NCBI GenBank assembly: GCA_002731985.1
Contig: PCCT01000028.1
Location: 39,501 to 48,035 of the forward strand
Direction: 5' to 3'
Source of the DNA: Nitrospinota bacterium
GTDB lineage: Bacteria; Nitrospinota; Nitrospinia; Nitrospinales; VA-1
DNA: 8,535 nucleotides
Numbering within the stretch: the stretch's first letter is position 1; every line of letters starts with the position of its first letter. Position numbers and translations under genes: made by a program. Under the pieces are notes generated by a model, which was not told the origin of the DNA, did no database searches, and saw nothing but the letters and a program-made list of their open reading frames with translations. Positions 1 through 6,513 of the stretch are shown here, piece by piece.

Positions 1-147
1 AGTGTCCAGGTTTTTAGAACAAATCGACAAAGAAAGATTGTCTTTTAATCCGTACAAAACAGCAGGAATTTCATCTTTTCTTCGCACTGCTTTTGTAGCT
101 ACCTTGCCGGTTTGCTCTCTTACTTTTCCACTCAACACATCAGACAT
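1..147 (-). CDS. rplY: 50S ribosomal protein L25 (Ctc/TL5 family), N-terminal part
   Basis: This is the first 49 codons of a ribosomal protein that binds 5S rRNA in the large subunit; the rest lies beyond the window edge. The translation begins [20 protein letters not shown] and continues into a basic stretch and an IPAVLYG motif at residues 27-33, which is the characteristic N-terminus of the L25/Ctc family. The start is supported by a GAGGGAG ribosome binding site 9 bases upstream, inside the end of prs. The ATG lies within the last codons of prs (8-base overlap), so translational coupling to prs is likely. Whether this is the short L25 or the longer two-domain Ctc form cannot be told from this fragment. 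The gene order prs-rplY is widely conserved, which supports the call. Confidence 0.9.
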   Translation of the reverse strand, partial: MSDVLSGKVREQTGKVATKAVRRKDEIPAVLYGLKDNLSLSICSKNLDT

Positions 148-1117
148 TTTTTTCTACTCCCTCTAAATCAAATAGTGAACTTACCGAGGTTTCGCGATTG
201 ATTCGCAAAATGGCTTCACCCAACAAGGGCGCCACGGATAAAATTTTAATTTTCGGATTGTTTTTCATCCCTTCACGAACTGGAATCGTATTAGTCGCTA
301 CAATAGATTTAATTTCTGATTTGGCAATGCGGTCCAACGCCGGTCCAGACAACACCGCATGTGTACAACAAGCATGCACTTCACGCGCACCTGCTTCCAT
401 CAAGGCGGCGGTACCTTCCACGAGGGTACCCGCAGTATCGATCATGTCATCGATGACAACGCAGACCTTGTCTTCAACATCGCCAATGATGTTCATCGCC
501 TTGGCTTCATTGATCGCTTCCCTTCGTTTATCGATAATCGCCAGATTCACTCCCAAACGCTTTGCAAAGGCTCTGGCCCGCTCCACACCTCCAGCGTCTG
601 GAGAAATAACCATTACATCCTTCAAATCCAAGTCTTGCAGATATGGAATCAGCACCTTCATCGCAAAAAGATGATCCACTGGAATATTAAAGAACCCTTG
701 TATCTGTCCCGCGTGAAGATCAACCGTCAACACGCGATCCGTTCCCGCAGTCACCAGCAAGTCTGCCACCAGTTTGGAGGTGATGGGGACTCTTGGCTCA
801 CTTTTTCGATCCTGACGCGCGTAACCGTAATATGGAACCACCGCCGTTATGCGTCGAGCTGAAGAACGCTTGAGGGCGTCTATCATGATCAACAACTCCA
901 TCAGGTTGGTGTTTCCCGGATGAGATGTTGGCTGAATTACAAAAACATCACCACCACGGACATTCTCCTCAATACGCACATAGATTTCCTTGTCGGAGAA
1001 ATCCTTGATCACTGTACGGCCCAAGTCAATGTTCATGTACTTGCAAATATCCGTTGCAAGCTCCTCATTGGCACGTCCCGAAAAAATTAATACTCTTCCG
1101 TTTAGATTCTGGTCCAT
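140..1117 (-). CDS. prs: Ribose-phosphate pyrophosphokinase (PRPP synthase)
   Basis: This cytoplasmic enzyme transfers pyrophosphate from ATP to ribose 5-phosphate. The product, PRPP, feeds purine, pyrimidine, histidine, tryptophan and NAD synthesis. The 325-residue product is close to the usual length of about 315. Class I motifs are complete: the ATP-binding and flexible loop region with [10 protein letters not shown] at 96-105, the metal/PRPP signature [11 protein letters not shown] at 133-143, the catalytic-loop basic residues in DKRRE at 196-200, and the ribose-5-phosphate loop [12 protein letters not shown] at 220-231. The C-terminus ends with the family-typical SVSSLFD. The ATG at 1117 gives the normal family N-terminus, but only a weak A-rich ribosome binding site precedes it. 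It lies 62 bases downstream of tRNA-Gln and overlaps rplY by 8 bases, so the three are probably co-transcribed. No residue expected for activity is visibly missing. Confidence 0.98.
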   Translation of the reverse strand: MDQNLNGRVLIFSGRANEELATDICKYMNIDLGRTVIKDFSDKEIYVRIEENVRGGDVFVIQPTSHPGNTNLMELLIMIDALKRSSARRITAVVPYYGYARQDRKSEPRVPITSKLVADLLVTAGTDRVLTVDLHAGQIQGFFNIPVDHLFAMKVLIPYLQDLDLKDVMVISPDAGGVERARAFAKRLGVNLAIIDKRREAINEAKAMNIIGDVEDKVCVVIDDMIDTAGTLVEGTAALMEAGAREVHACCTHAVLSGPALDRIAKSEIKSIVATNTIPVREGMKNNPKIKILSVAPLLGEAILRINRETSVSSLFDLEGVEKNV

Positions 1118-1160
1118 ACGATTTTTTTCTTATGACCTTTAAAAGTAAAAGTATCCTGCA

Positions 1161-1179
1161 TCATTAAGGATCATTAAGG
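1161..1179. repeat. Tandem direct repeat, 10-base unit, two copies
   Basis: The plus strand reads TCATTAAGGA then TCATTAAGGC, two adjacent copies differing only in the last base. The second copy abuts the 3' end of tRNA-Gln; its final C at 1180 is the complement of the discriminator base. No further copies are seen nearby. It may be a small slippage duplication in the tRNA 3' trailer. Confidence 0.6.
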
Positions 1180-1252
1180 CTGGGGCGGGAGGATTCGAAC
1201 CTCCGTATGCAGGCATCAAAAACCTGTGTCTTAACCGCTTGACGACGCCCCA
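1180..1252 (-). tRNA. trnQ: tRNA-Gln, anticodon TTG
   Basis: The cloverleaf was folded by hand. It has a 7-bp acceptor stem (TGGGGCG with CGCCCCA) beginning with the T-A first pair typical of tRNA-Gln, a 3-bp D stem (GTC/GAC), and a 5-bp anticodon stem closed by a T-G wobble. The loop is TTTTGAT with anticodon TTG at 1217-1219. A 5-base variable loop follows, then a perfect 5-bp T stem (GGAGG/CCTCC) around TTCGAAT. The discriminator is G at 1180, as expected for glutamine. The next bases are CCT, so the 3' CCA is not encoded and must be added by nucleotidyltransferase. It sits between ispE and prs, the same place as in several proteobacteria, and is probably processed from a longer transcript that includes prs. 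Confidence 0.97.
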
Positions 1253-1478
1253 ATATTTGTTCGATAATTCTTCGTTTAATCTCACGCCCAACAACCAGGC
1301 ATACCCTGTTAAATTTTATCCCGATGCTCTTTTCTGGCCCGATCTAGAATCTAACTCATGGCCTGCCGAAGTCCGATACTGATTGATTTAAATAATGAAA
1401 AGCTGGGGAGGAATTAGGATTATACCTGTTTGACCATATGCTCACAATTCAAAGTTTCCAGGTCATCTGCCCCTAGAG
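1253..1478 (-). other. ispE to tRNA-Gln intergenic region
   Basis: This stretch of 226 bases has no gene. It contains the promoter at 1419-1447 and then about 160 bases of predicted leader in front of the tRNA. The leader has a small stem with CAGG and CCTG arms around a 5-base loop (near 1297-1309). That stem has no T-run after it on the minus strand, so it is not a convincing terminator. No known riboswitch motif was recognised. Confidence 0.5.
1419..1447 (-). promoter_or_regulatory. Sigma70-type promoter for tRNA-Gln-prs-rplY
   Basis: Read on the minus strand, TTGTGA (1442-1447, 4 of 6 matches to TTGACA) is followed by exactly 17 bases and a perfect TATAAT (1419-1424). The predicted start is near 1412, about 160 bases before the tRNA. 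It lies just downstream of the ispE stop, so it would let tRNA-Gln, prs and rplY be made independently of the upstream lipoprotein genes. It is recognised by consensus only. Confidence 0.6.
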
Positions 1479-2372
1479 TTACTGATAGTTCAGAATTTCC
1501 CCCGGCAAAAACTCGGAAAAACTTCCAATTGTTTCTGTAACAACGCGTTCCCATTCTCCATTCAATCCGGCACATGCAACCCTAGCCTTCTCCGGGTCAT
1601 TAAAAATTCCAAACACGGTTGAACCGCTCCCGGATAAAAGAACACCTAACGCACCTCGGGCTTGTAGCTCGTCCTTAATGATCTGGATTTCAGGAAACCT
1701 TTGAATAACAACTGGTTCCAAATCGTTGTGTAGCTGGGACCCTAAGCTTGCGATGTCCGATAGAGATAGGAATTTCCGCAAAATGCTAATATTATTTTCC
1801 CGTTTTGTCAACTTCAATTTTAGATTCTGATACACCCAGGGGGTGGCAATGGGAAACCCCGGAAAGACCAACAAAACCTGAAATTTAGAACACGGGGCCA
1901 AAACCTCCAACTGCTCTCCACGACCCACCCCAAGAGCACAGGGCGAAGTGACAAAAAATGGGACATCGGAACCCAGTTCAGCGGCCAGAATCGCGAGCTT
2001 TTCCCGGCTCATATTCAAATTCCATAAGCGATTCAGTCCCATGAGCACACCAGCGGCATTGCCACTGCCGCCACCTAACCCGGCTCCAAAAGGAATATTT
2101 TTTTTCAACCGGATACGCACCCCCCGGTCTTCCACCCGGCAGGTTTCTTGTAACAAAAGAGCCGCCTTACAGGCCAGATTGGTTTCGTCTGTGGGAATTC
2201 CCGGCGTATCGCATTCAAGCTCGATACCTAAGGGCAATGATTCAAGCTCCAGCTCATCGTACAAAGATACCATCTGCAGAATAGTTTCCAGTTCATGGAA
2301 CCCGTCTTCCCTTTTTCTGAGAATATTCAGAGTCAGGTTGACCTTGGCCGGGGTTCTAAATTTTAGCTTCAT
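1479..2372 (-). CDS. ispE: 4-diphosphocytidyl-2-C-methyl-D-erythritol kinase
   Basis: This GHMP-family kinase phosphorylates the 2-hydroxyl of CDP-ME in the non-mevalonate (MEP) pathway, which supplies isoprenoid precursors in the cytoplasm. Residues are numbered from the upstream GTG (299 aa). The conserved PAKVNLTL begins at residue 10 and carries the catalytic lysine at 12. The glycine-rich ATP loop PFGAGLGGGSGNAAG spans 96-110. The catalytic aspartate lies in GSDVPFF at 136-142, and the third GHMP motif LSGSGSTVFG at 248-257. The ATG at 2372 (297 aa) is chosen over the in-frame GTG at 2378 because it gives the usual short family N-terminus and better spacing from the weak AAAG upstream; the evidence is not decisive. 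The gene follows the LolB-like gene by about two dozen bases and is probably co-transcribed with it. All catalytic motifs are intact. Confidence 0.96.
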   Translation of the reverse strand: MKLKFRTPAKVNLTLNILRKREDGFHELETILQMVSLYDELELESLPLGIELECDTPGIPTDETNLACKAALLLQETCRVEDRGVRIRLKKNIPFGAGLGGGSGNAAGVLMGLNRLWNLNMSREKLAILAAELGSDVPFFVTSPCALGVGRGEQLEVLAPCSKFQVLLVFPGFPIATPWVYQNLKLKLTKRENNISILRKFLSLSDIASLGSQLHNDLEPVVIQRFPEIQIIKDELQARGALGVLLSGSGSTVFGIFNDPEKARVACAGLNGEWERVVTETIGSFSEFLPGEILNYQ

Positions 2373-2396
2373 AGACACTGTCTTTACTTTCTCAAA

Positions 2397-3185
2397 TCAG
2401 TTCACAATATCCGACGCAAACTGAAACGCATCGGGGGCCAACCCTTGATTAATAACAGGGGCTGAATATTTTACTGAGACCGTTTCATTCCTATCTGTAA
2501 GCTCAATTAAAATTTTGTGAGCAAAGTCCCATTGACCCACCTTCTGGTAATCATCCCAATGCGCCTTGTATATTTCCCGAGTGCCTCGGATCCGTGTCAC
2601 CGATTTAGGCAACAGCGTGTAGGCATCGATTTCAATATCCACCTGCTCCCCGGTTTCCCGATCAATCGTCTCAATTCTGTAAATTGTTTGATCGGCGTTC
2701 CACGTTGCGACCTTCGCCTGCAAGTAGGAAAAACGTGGTATACCTCCTGAAAACACACTGATGTATTCTCTGAAGTCGATGTGCGTTCCCATCACCCGAT
2801 GCATGATGTCCCATACCTCTTGCCCATAAACGACCCGGTTTTCTCCCGGATCATACATCAAAGTTTTTCCACCTTCATAAATCAGGACGCCCAGAACCTG
2901 ACGAAAAAGATTATAGGTATCCACTCGAATAGCTTCATTTCCTTTGACTAACAACGCCTGGCGAAAAGAATGATTCAAACGTTCCCCGGAAATTTTTGTG
3001 CGAACAAAATCTTTGACATCATGAATTCCTGATTGACGTACCTCAAGAAGCGAAAACAAGGCGGGAAGAGACGGCATTTCCGGCTTCGCTTCTGGAGAAA
3101 CGGATACGATCTTGGGTTGGCATGAAACAACAAAAATCAGCACGAACCCTATCGCGTACAGATACCGGGAAATTCGTATGGACAT
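2397..3185 (-). CDS. LolB-like / DUF4292-type outer membrane lipoprotein
   Basis: The 262-residue protein begins with a basic n-region and a hydrophobic stretch (about residues 7-20), then VVSC with the lipid-modified cysteine at 22. Glutamine at +2 suggests outer-membrane targeting in a Lol-type system. The mature part reads like the LolA/LolB open beta-barrel fold: alternating beta strands in ALLVKGNEAIRVDTY, a GVLIYEGGKTLMYDP strand pair, a FREYISVFSGGIP segment like the family's LxGxxP region, and a C-terminal series ending in the VSVKYS strand. It sits directly before ispE, the position of lolB in gamma-proteobacteria. A role in inserting lipoproteins into the outer membrane is therefore a reasonable inference from fold and position. 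Sequence similarity to true LolB is weak, so no symbol is given. No clear Shine-Dalgarno motif precedes the ATG. The 96-base gap upstream shows no strong promoter. Confidence 0.7.
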   Translation of the reverse strand: MSIRISRYLYAIGFVLIFVVSCQPKIVSVSPEAKPEMPSLPALFSLLEVRQSGIHDVKDFVRTKISGERLNHSFRQALLVKGNEAIRVDTYNLFRQVLGVLIYEGGKTLMYDPGENRVVYGQEVWDIMHRVMGTHIDFREYISVFSGGIPRFSYLQAKVATWNADQTIYRIETIDRETGEQVDIEIDAYTLLPKSVTRIRGTREIYKAHWDDYQKVGQWDFAHKILIELTDRNETVSVKYSAPVINQGLAPDAFQFASDIVN

Positions 3186-3281
3186 ATTGGGTGTCAGATA
3201 AGGTTGAGGCAGGACCTGCGTGTTTTCAAATTTAAAGGAGAGCTATGCAAAATTGAAAAATAATGATTACCAGAGGCCCCC

Positions 3282-5504
3282 TTAATTTTTATTCAGGAAT
3301 TCTCGCGCCTCCCGGATCTTTTTTTCAAGATCTTTTGGGTCAGGCAACTCGCCATCAGTGTCATCCATTTTTTCCATGGTAAGAAAAAGGCTTGTCTTCC
3401 ATGCCTTGCCAGCCTCTATATAATTCTTCAACGAAAAATGAATATCTCCCAGATGGCTGTATAAAACTGGGTCGGGAGAGGTGTACACCATGGCTTTCTT
3501 TAATTCGTCAAGAGCTCTTTGCGATTCACCTTTTTTGAAATAAATCCAACTCAGGCTATCAAGGAAATATCCATTTCTGGGTTGAATGGAAAGAGCCTTA
3601 TTCAAATGCCCGATGGCCTTATCCAGCGATTTACCTTGAATGGCATACATGTACCCCAGAAAATTATGTGCATTGGAATGCATGGGGTTAAGCTCGATGG
3701 AACGCTTCATATTTTGTATTGCCAATTCAAATTGACCGGTCCGCTCAAGAAGAGCGCCTAGCTCGAAATAATAAGAATCTTTTCCCTCATTCAGGGAAAT
3801 AGCTTTTTGAATTTTACTGATGGCTTGATCCAGCTTATCAACGGACATATAAGCCAGGGCTAGGGAATGATGAAGGGTGTCATTTTCCGGCTCGATTTTA
3901 ACAGCTGACTCAAGCAGACGAATCGTTTCCTCAGGCTGTTCATTCATGCTGTAAAAGCGGGCCGAATAAACCATTAAGTTCACAGACTTGGGCTCCATCT
4001 CTAGGAGAACCTTCATTTCCTCGATGGCTTTGTCGACCCGCCCCAGAATTTCATAAACGCGCCCAAGTACCATGAGAACTTCTTTCGTTTGTTTCCTGGC
4101 CCGAATCAATTGAAACTCATCAAGCGCCTTCAAGTAAAGTGCCTGCTCGTAATAAACAGCCCCAATTCTCATATGAACTTTTGGTTCGCCCAAAAGATCT
4201 TCTGCCGCTAACCGGTATTGGCTGGTATCCACATCCACCGGTGTCATTGAATCTTTCATGCCGGTGATACGCTCATGAATTTTTTTATTTAAGGGGTCCA
4301 GCTTCAAAAGAATTTTGTATTCTCTCGCGGCCTCTTCTGCATTTCCCAGCTTCTCCCAAACCCAGGCCAGAAATTCGCGGGACTGTAAAAGGTTGGGACG
4401 TAACTCCAGAGTCTGGCTTAAATGACTTTTCGCGTCTTTCAATTTTCCCGAAAGAATATCCATCCTTGCCAGATAGTGATATCCCAATGGATTTCTTGGC
4501 TCTACCCGGATCACCTGTTGATACATATCTGCGGCAAGGTCGAATTGCTTGAGTCGCTCATAAACCGTACCGCGAAGAAGATGGGCTCTCGCAGAACCCG
4601 GCTCGGTCTGAATCACGCGCTGATAATGAGTGAGCGCCCGTTCATACTCTTCCCGTCCGTCAAGAATATCTCCGATCATCATATTCAGTTCAGGATTGGC
4701 AGGAAAATGGTGCAAGGACTCTTCCAAAGCCTTGTAAGCATCGTCTACCTTCCCGGCACGAAGCAGATTCATGGCCAGTTGGCGGTAAAATTGCGAGTCC
4801 CCTTTATCAAATTCGACCAATTTGCGAAAATTATCCGCCGCTTTCCCAAACTGATGGTGGCGAATTTCGTTCAAAGCCATCAAATAATGGTAATAAGATC
4901 GTGGGTCTCGAACCGCAACTCCGGTTTGCTTCGCAGACATCTTCTCAGCGGCTCTCACCGCATAGGAGCCAGATAAATCGATATTTCCAGAACTCTGCTC
5001 AACGGGCAAAGTCGTGCAATTGGAAACAAAGAGCAACATCAGAGCAAGTGGAGCTATCTGAAGTTTACTGCTGATGCGATCAAGGATATTTCGTAAGCTT
5101 TCGTCTTTTGCCATAACTTCTGTTCCTTTTATTTTCTTTTGTTCCAGAGAATACTGCTTCCGCGCTACCTGGGTATCATCCGTAACTGGATTAACGATGG
5201 TGCCCTCCTGAAAAACAATTCTGCTTATCAGAACTGATCCTGCACTCTGATTTATCTCAGCAATAATTTTTTTGCGAAAGGACTTCAGTGCCGGAAACCA
5301 TTTTTTATCGGACACGGTAACAAACAAACTTTTCGCTGACAACTTATTGACCTGCGTCACCGCTGTCAGGTCTTCACCGACGATAAGTTTCCACTGAAAG
5401 TCATACCATGCAAGCGATTGAGGATCTTCAGAATCGGGCCGGGTCAACGAACCTCCCAACACGGAGCGAATGCTTGTCCAACCTTTTCGTTTCGTTCGAT
5501 TCAT
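3282..5504 (-). CDS. DciA-like (DUF721) domain fused in frame to a TPR-repeat lipoprotein
   Basis: One uninterrupted frame holds two unlike parts. Numbering is from the upstream TTG (741 aa); the ATG one codon later at 5504 is the likelier start. Residues 10-100 match the DUF721/DciA pattern: W at 39 with IVGE at 42-45, the LFVTVSDKKW strand at 61-70, AEIN at 83-86 and a final ISRIVF strand. DciA proteins are cytoplasmic partners of the replicative helicase DnaB. After a charged linker comes a second methionine (132), a basic n-region, a hydrophobic core at about 150-162 and a lipobox-like VSNC (Cys 164). Asparagine at -1 is unusual. From about 203 to 712 there are roughly 14 TPR units, as in envelope scaffold proteins, then a charged tail. 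TPR genes often precede lolB-ispE in proteobacteria. The internal signal peptide makes separate translation of the 610-residue TPR lipoprotein from 5114 likely. The fusion could be real or the result of a lost stop codon. Confidence 0.8.
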   Translation of the reverse strand: MNRTKRKGWTSIRSVLGGSLTRPDSEDPQSLAWYDFQWKLIVGEDLTAVTQVNKLSAKSLFVTVSDKKWFPALKSFRKKIIAEINQSAGSVLISRIVFQEGTIVNPVTDDTQVARKQYSLEQKKIKGTEVMAKDESLRNILDRISSKLQIAPLALMLLFVSNCTTLPVEQSSGNIDLSGSYAVRAAEKMSAKQTGVAVRDPRSYYHYLMALNEIRHHQFGKAADNFRKLVEFDKGDSQFYRQLAMNLLRAGKVDDAYKALEESLHHFPANPELNMMIGDILDGREEYERALTHYQRVIQTEPGSARAHLLRGTVYERLKQFDLAADMYQQVIRVEPRNPLGYHYLARMDILSGKLKDAKSHLSQTLELRPNLLQSREFLAWVWEKLGNAEEAAREYKILLKLDPLNKKIHERITGMKDSMTPVDVDTSQYRLAAEDLLGEPKVHMRIGAVYYEQALYLKALDEFQLIRARKQTKEVLMVLGRVYEILGRVDKAIEEMKVLLEMEPKSVNLMVYSARFYSMNEQPEETIRLLESAVKIEPENDTLHHSLALAYMSVDKLDQAISKIQKAISLNEGKDSYYFELGALLERTGQFELAIQNMKRSIELNPMHSNAHNFLGYMYAIQGKSLDKAIGHLNKALSIQPRNGYFLDSLSWIYFKKGESQRALDELKKAMVYTSPDPVLYSHLGDIHFSLKNYIEAGKAWKTSLFLTMEKMDDTDGELPDPKDLEKKIREAREFLNKN
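5112..5128 (-). promoter_or_regulatory. Internal ribosome binding site and ATG of the TPR lipoprotein
   Basis: On the minus strand AAGGA (5124-5128) stands 9 bases before an ATG at 5112-5114, which is residue 132 of the long frame. This ATG directly precedes a lipoprotein-type signal peptide, whereas the long frame's own start has no good ribosome binding site. It is therefore the probable real start of a 610-residue TPR lipoprotein (3282-5114), with the DciA-like domain upstream made as a separate or read-through product. Confidence 0.65.
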
Positions 5505-5533
5505 CAATCTAAATGGGCAAAACTTTTTATAGT

Positions 5534-5562
5534 TTGAATCCTACTCCCATTTTAGCTATGTT
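5534..5562 (+). promoter_or_regulatory. Possible sigma70-type promoter for the GAF gene
   Basis: TTGAAT (5534-5539, 4 of 6) is separated by 17 bases from TATGTT (5557-5562, 4 of 6), in the intergenic region between divergent genes and about 100 bases before the GAF gene. A nearby GATAAT at 5567-5572 could serve as an alternative -10 but lacks a matching -35. In AT-rich DNA such matches arise by chance. Confidence 0.3.
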
Positions 5563-5621
5563 ACTCGATAATATAAAGATATTTTTCAATGTGCCACATC
5601 CGCTAACTTTTCCCGGTCAGT

Positions 5622-5639
5622 AAGGAATTGTATTTCCTT
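5622..5639 (+). repeat. Inverted repeat in the leader of the GAF gene
   Basis: AAGGAA and TTCCTT form a perfect 6-bp inverted repeat around a 6-base spacer, ending 19 bases before the ATG at 5659. In RNA this would be a short hairpin just upstream of the AGGTGA ribosome binding site. It is too weak and T-poor downstream to be a terminator. Confidence 0.35.
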
Positions 5640-5658
5640 CTGCTCCGCTATAGGTGAC

Positions 5659-6507
5659 ATGGCTGAGACTAAAGAAGAAATTCTCGAACTTAAGGAACGC
5701 GTCACCCAACTGGAAACCTGCTATCAGATCACTTCTCTTCTCAACTCGGAACTTAATCTCGGCAAACTACTCGACAGCATCATGGAAATTGCCAGAACCG
5801 TTATGAAAGCGGACGCCTGTAGTTTGTTACTGCTGGATGAAGAAACCAATGAACTGGTCTTTCAGGTGGCCTTGAGTGACGTTTCGACTGAGATCAAAAG
5901 TATGGCCCGGCTGAAAGTCGGACAGGGCATTGCCGGAATGGTCGTGGAAACGGGCGACCCTCTGATTCTTGACGATGCCTACACTCATCCCAAATTCAAC
6001 CCGGCTTACGACAAAAAAACCGGATTCAATACCGGCGTTCTGGTGTGTTCACCACTCAAGGCAAAAGATAAAATCATAGGGGTCTGCCAGATCATATATA
6101 GCAAGGAACATAAGAAAACATTCTCAGAAAGAGATAAAGACCTGTTCGCCCTGTTCTGTGGTAGCGCCGCTCTCGCCATACGGAACGCACACATGCATGA
6201 AGCGCTTATGGAAAACCAGCGCCTAGAAAAGGATATGGAATTTGCTCAGCCCGTTCAGAAAAGTTTTCTTCCGGAATTTCCTCCCAAACACGATAATTTC
6301 CTGTTTGCCGCCAAGGCCCTGCCTGCCAAGGTGGTCGGCGGCGACTATTACGACTTTTTCCAAACGTCCACAGAAACCTCGCGGAAATTTTTGATCACCT
6401 CTCCCAATTCGCTAAAAACAAACTGGATATTATCCAGCAACACGGCGAGCTGGCTCAGACTCCACATAAATAGAGTTGGCTTCCCATCCTTTCCAAACCA
6501 CCATTAA
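5659..6507 (+). CDS. GAF-domain protein with truncated RsbU/SpoIIE-type phosphatase domain; probable pseudogene
   Basis: The ATG at 5659 follows AGGTGA. Residues 1-25 form a likely coiled coil. Residues about 25-178 are a GAF sensor domain, including GQGIAGMVVETGDPLILDDA, a GVLVCSPL strand and a C-terminal helix ending AIRNAH. Next come a linker helix and the start of a PP2C phosphatase of the RsbU/SpoIIE type: the AQPVQKSFLPEFPP segment at 196-209 and VGGDYYDFF at 226-234, which includes the first metal-binding aspartates. Homology then stops dead near base 6360. The remaining 48 residues up to TAA at 6505 do not look like a protein family. The GDVSGKG-type and C-terminal TDG-type motifs, roughly 190 expected residues, are absent, so phosphatase activity is not expected. 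Intact relatives dephosphorylate anti-anti-sigma factors of the SpoIIAA/RsbV type. The GAF part might still be expressed. A deletion or an assembly join are both possible. Confidence 0.8.
   Translation: MAETKEEILELKERVTQLETCYQITSLLNSELNLGKLLDSIMEIARTVMKADACSLLLLDEETNELVFQVALSDVSTEIKSMARLKVGQGIAGMVVETGDPLILDDAYTHPKFNPAYDKKTGFNTGVLVCSPLKAKDKIIGVCQIIYSKEHKKTFSERDKDLFALFCGSAALAIRNAHMHEALMENQRLEKDMEFAQPVQKSFLPEFPPKHDNFLFAAKALPAKVVGGDYYDFFQTSTETSRKFLITSPNSLKTNWILSSNTASWLRLHINRVGFPSFPNHH
6354..6473 (+). pseudogene. Out-of-frame 3' remnant of an unidentified gene
   Basis: Starting where the phosphatase homology ends, a different frame (shifted by -1 from the GAF gene) reads about 39 codons of protein-like, helix-forming sequence to a TAG at 6471. 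It includes NLAEIFDHLSQFAKNKLD and ends HGELAQTPHK. By contrast the GAF frame across the same bases is Ser/Thr/Asn-rich and looks non-coding. There is no start codon or ribosome binding site of its own. I read this as the C-terminal tail of another gene joined to the phosphatase gene by a deletion. The family is not recognised. The length is too short for the missing phosphatase part, so a simple frameshift does not explain it. Confidence 0.4.
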
Positions 6508-6513
6508 CAGATT

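Noticed and set aside
198..862. Two overlapping plus-strand open frames of about 160 codons across prs.
   Set aside because: prs with all its motifs lies on the minus strand. The plus-strand frames have no ribosome binding site or family features.
1297..1312. Stem with CAGG and CCTG arms between ispE and tRNA-Gln, considered as a terminator.
   Set aside because: The stem is only 4 bp, has no T-run on the minus strand, and no plus-strand gene ends there.
2373..2383. Perfect short palindrome AGACACTGTCT overlapping the alternative ispE GTG start.
   Set aside because: Five-base arms with a one-base centre are too short to distinguish from chance, and no second copy is seen nearby.
3209..3219. 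Inverted repeat GCAGGACCTGC before the LolB-like gene.
   Set aside because: With a one-base centre it cannot form a good hairpin, and no T-run or known operator pattern accompanies it.
4422..4976. Long open frame of 184 codons on the strand opposite the TPR gene.
   Set aside because: The minus strand encodes clear TPR repeats here. The opposite frame has no recognisable family, membrane or repeat pattern and is a coding shadow.
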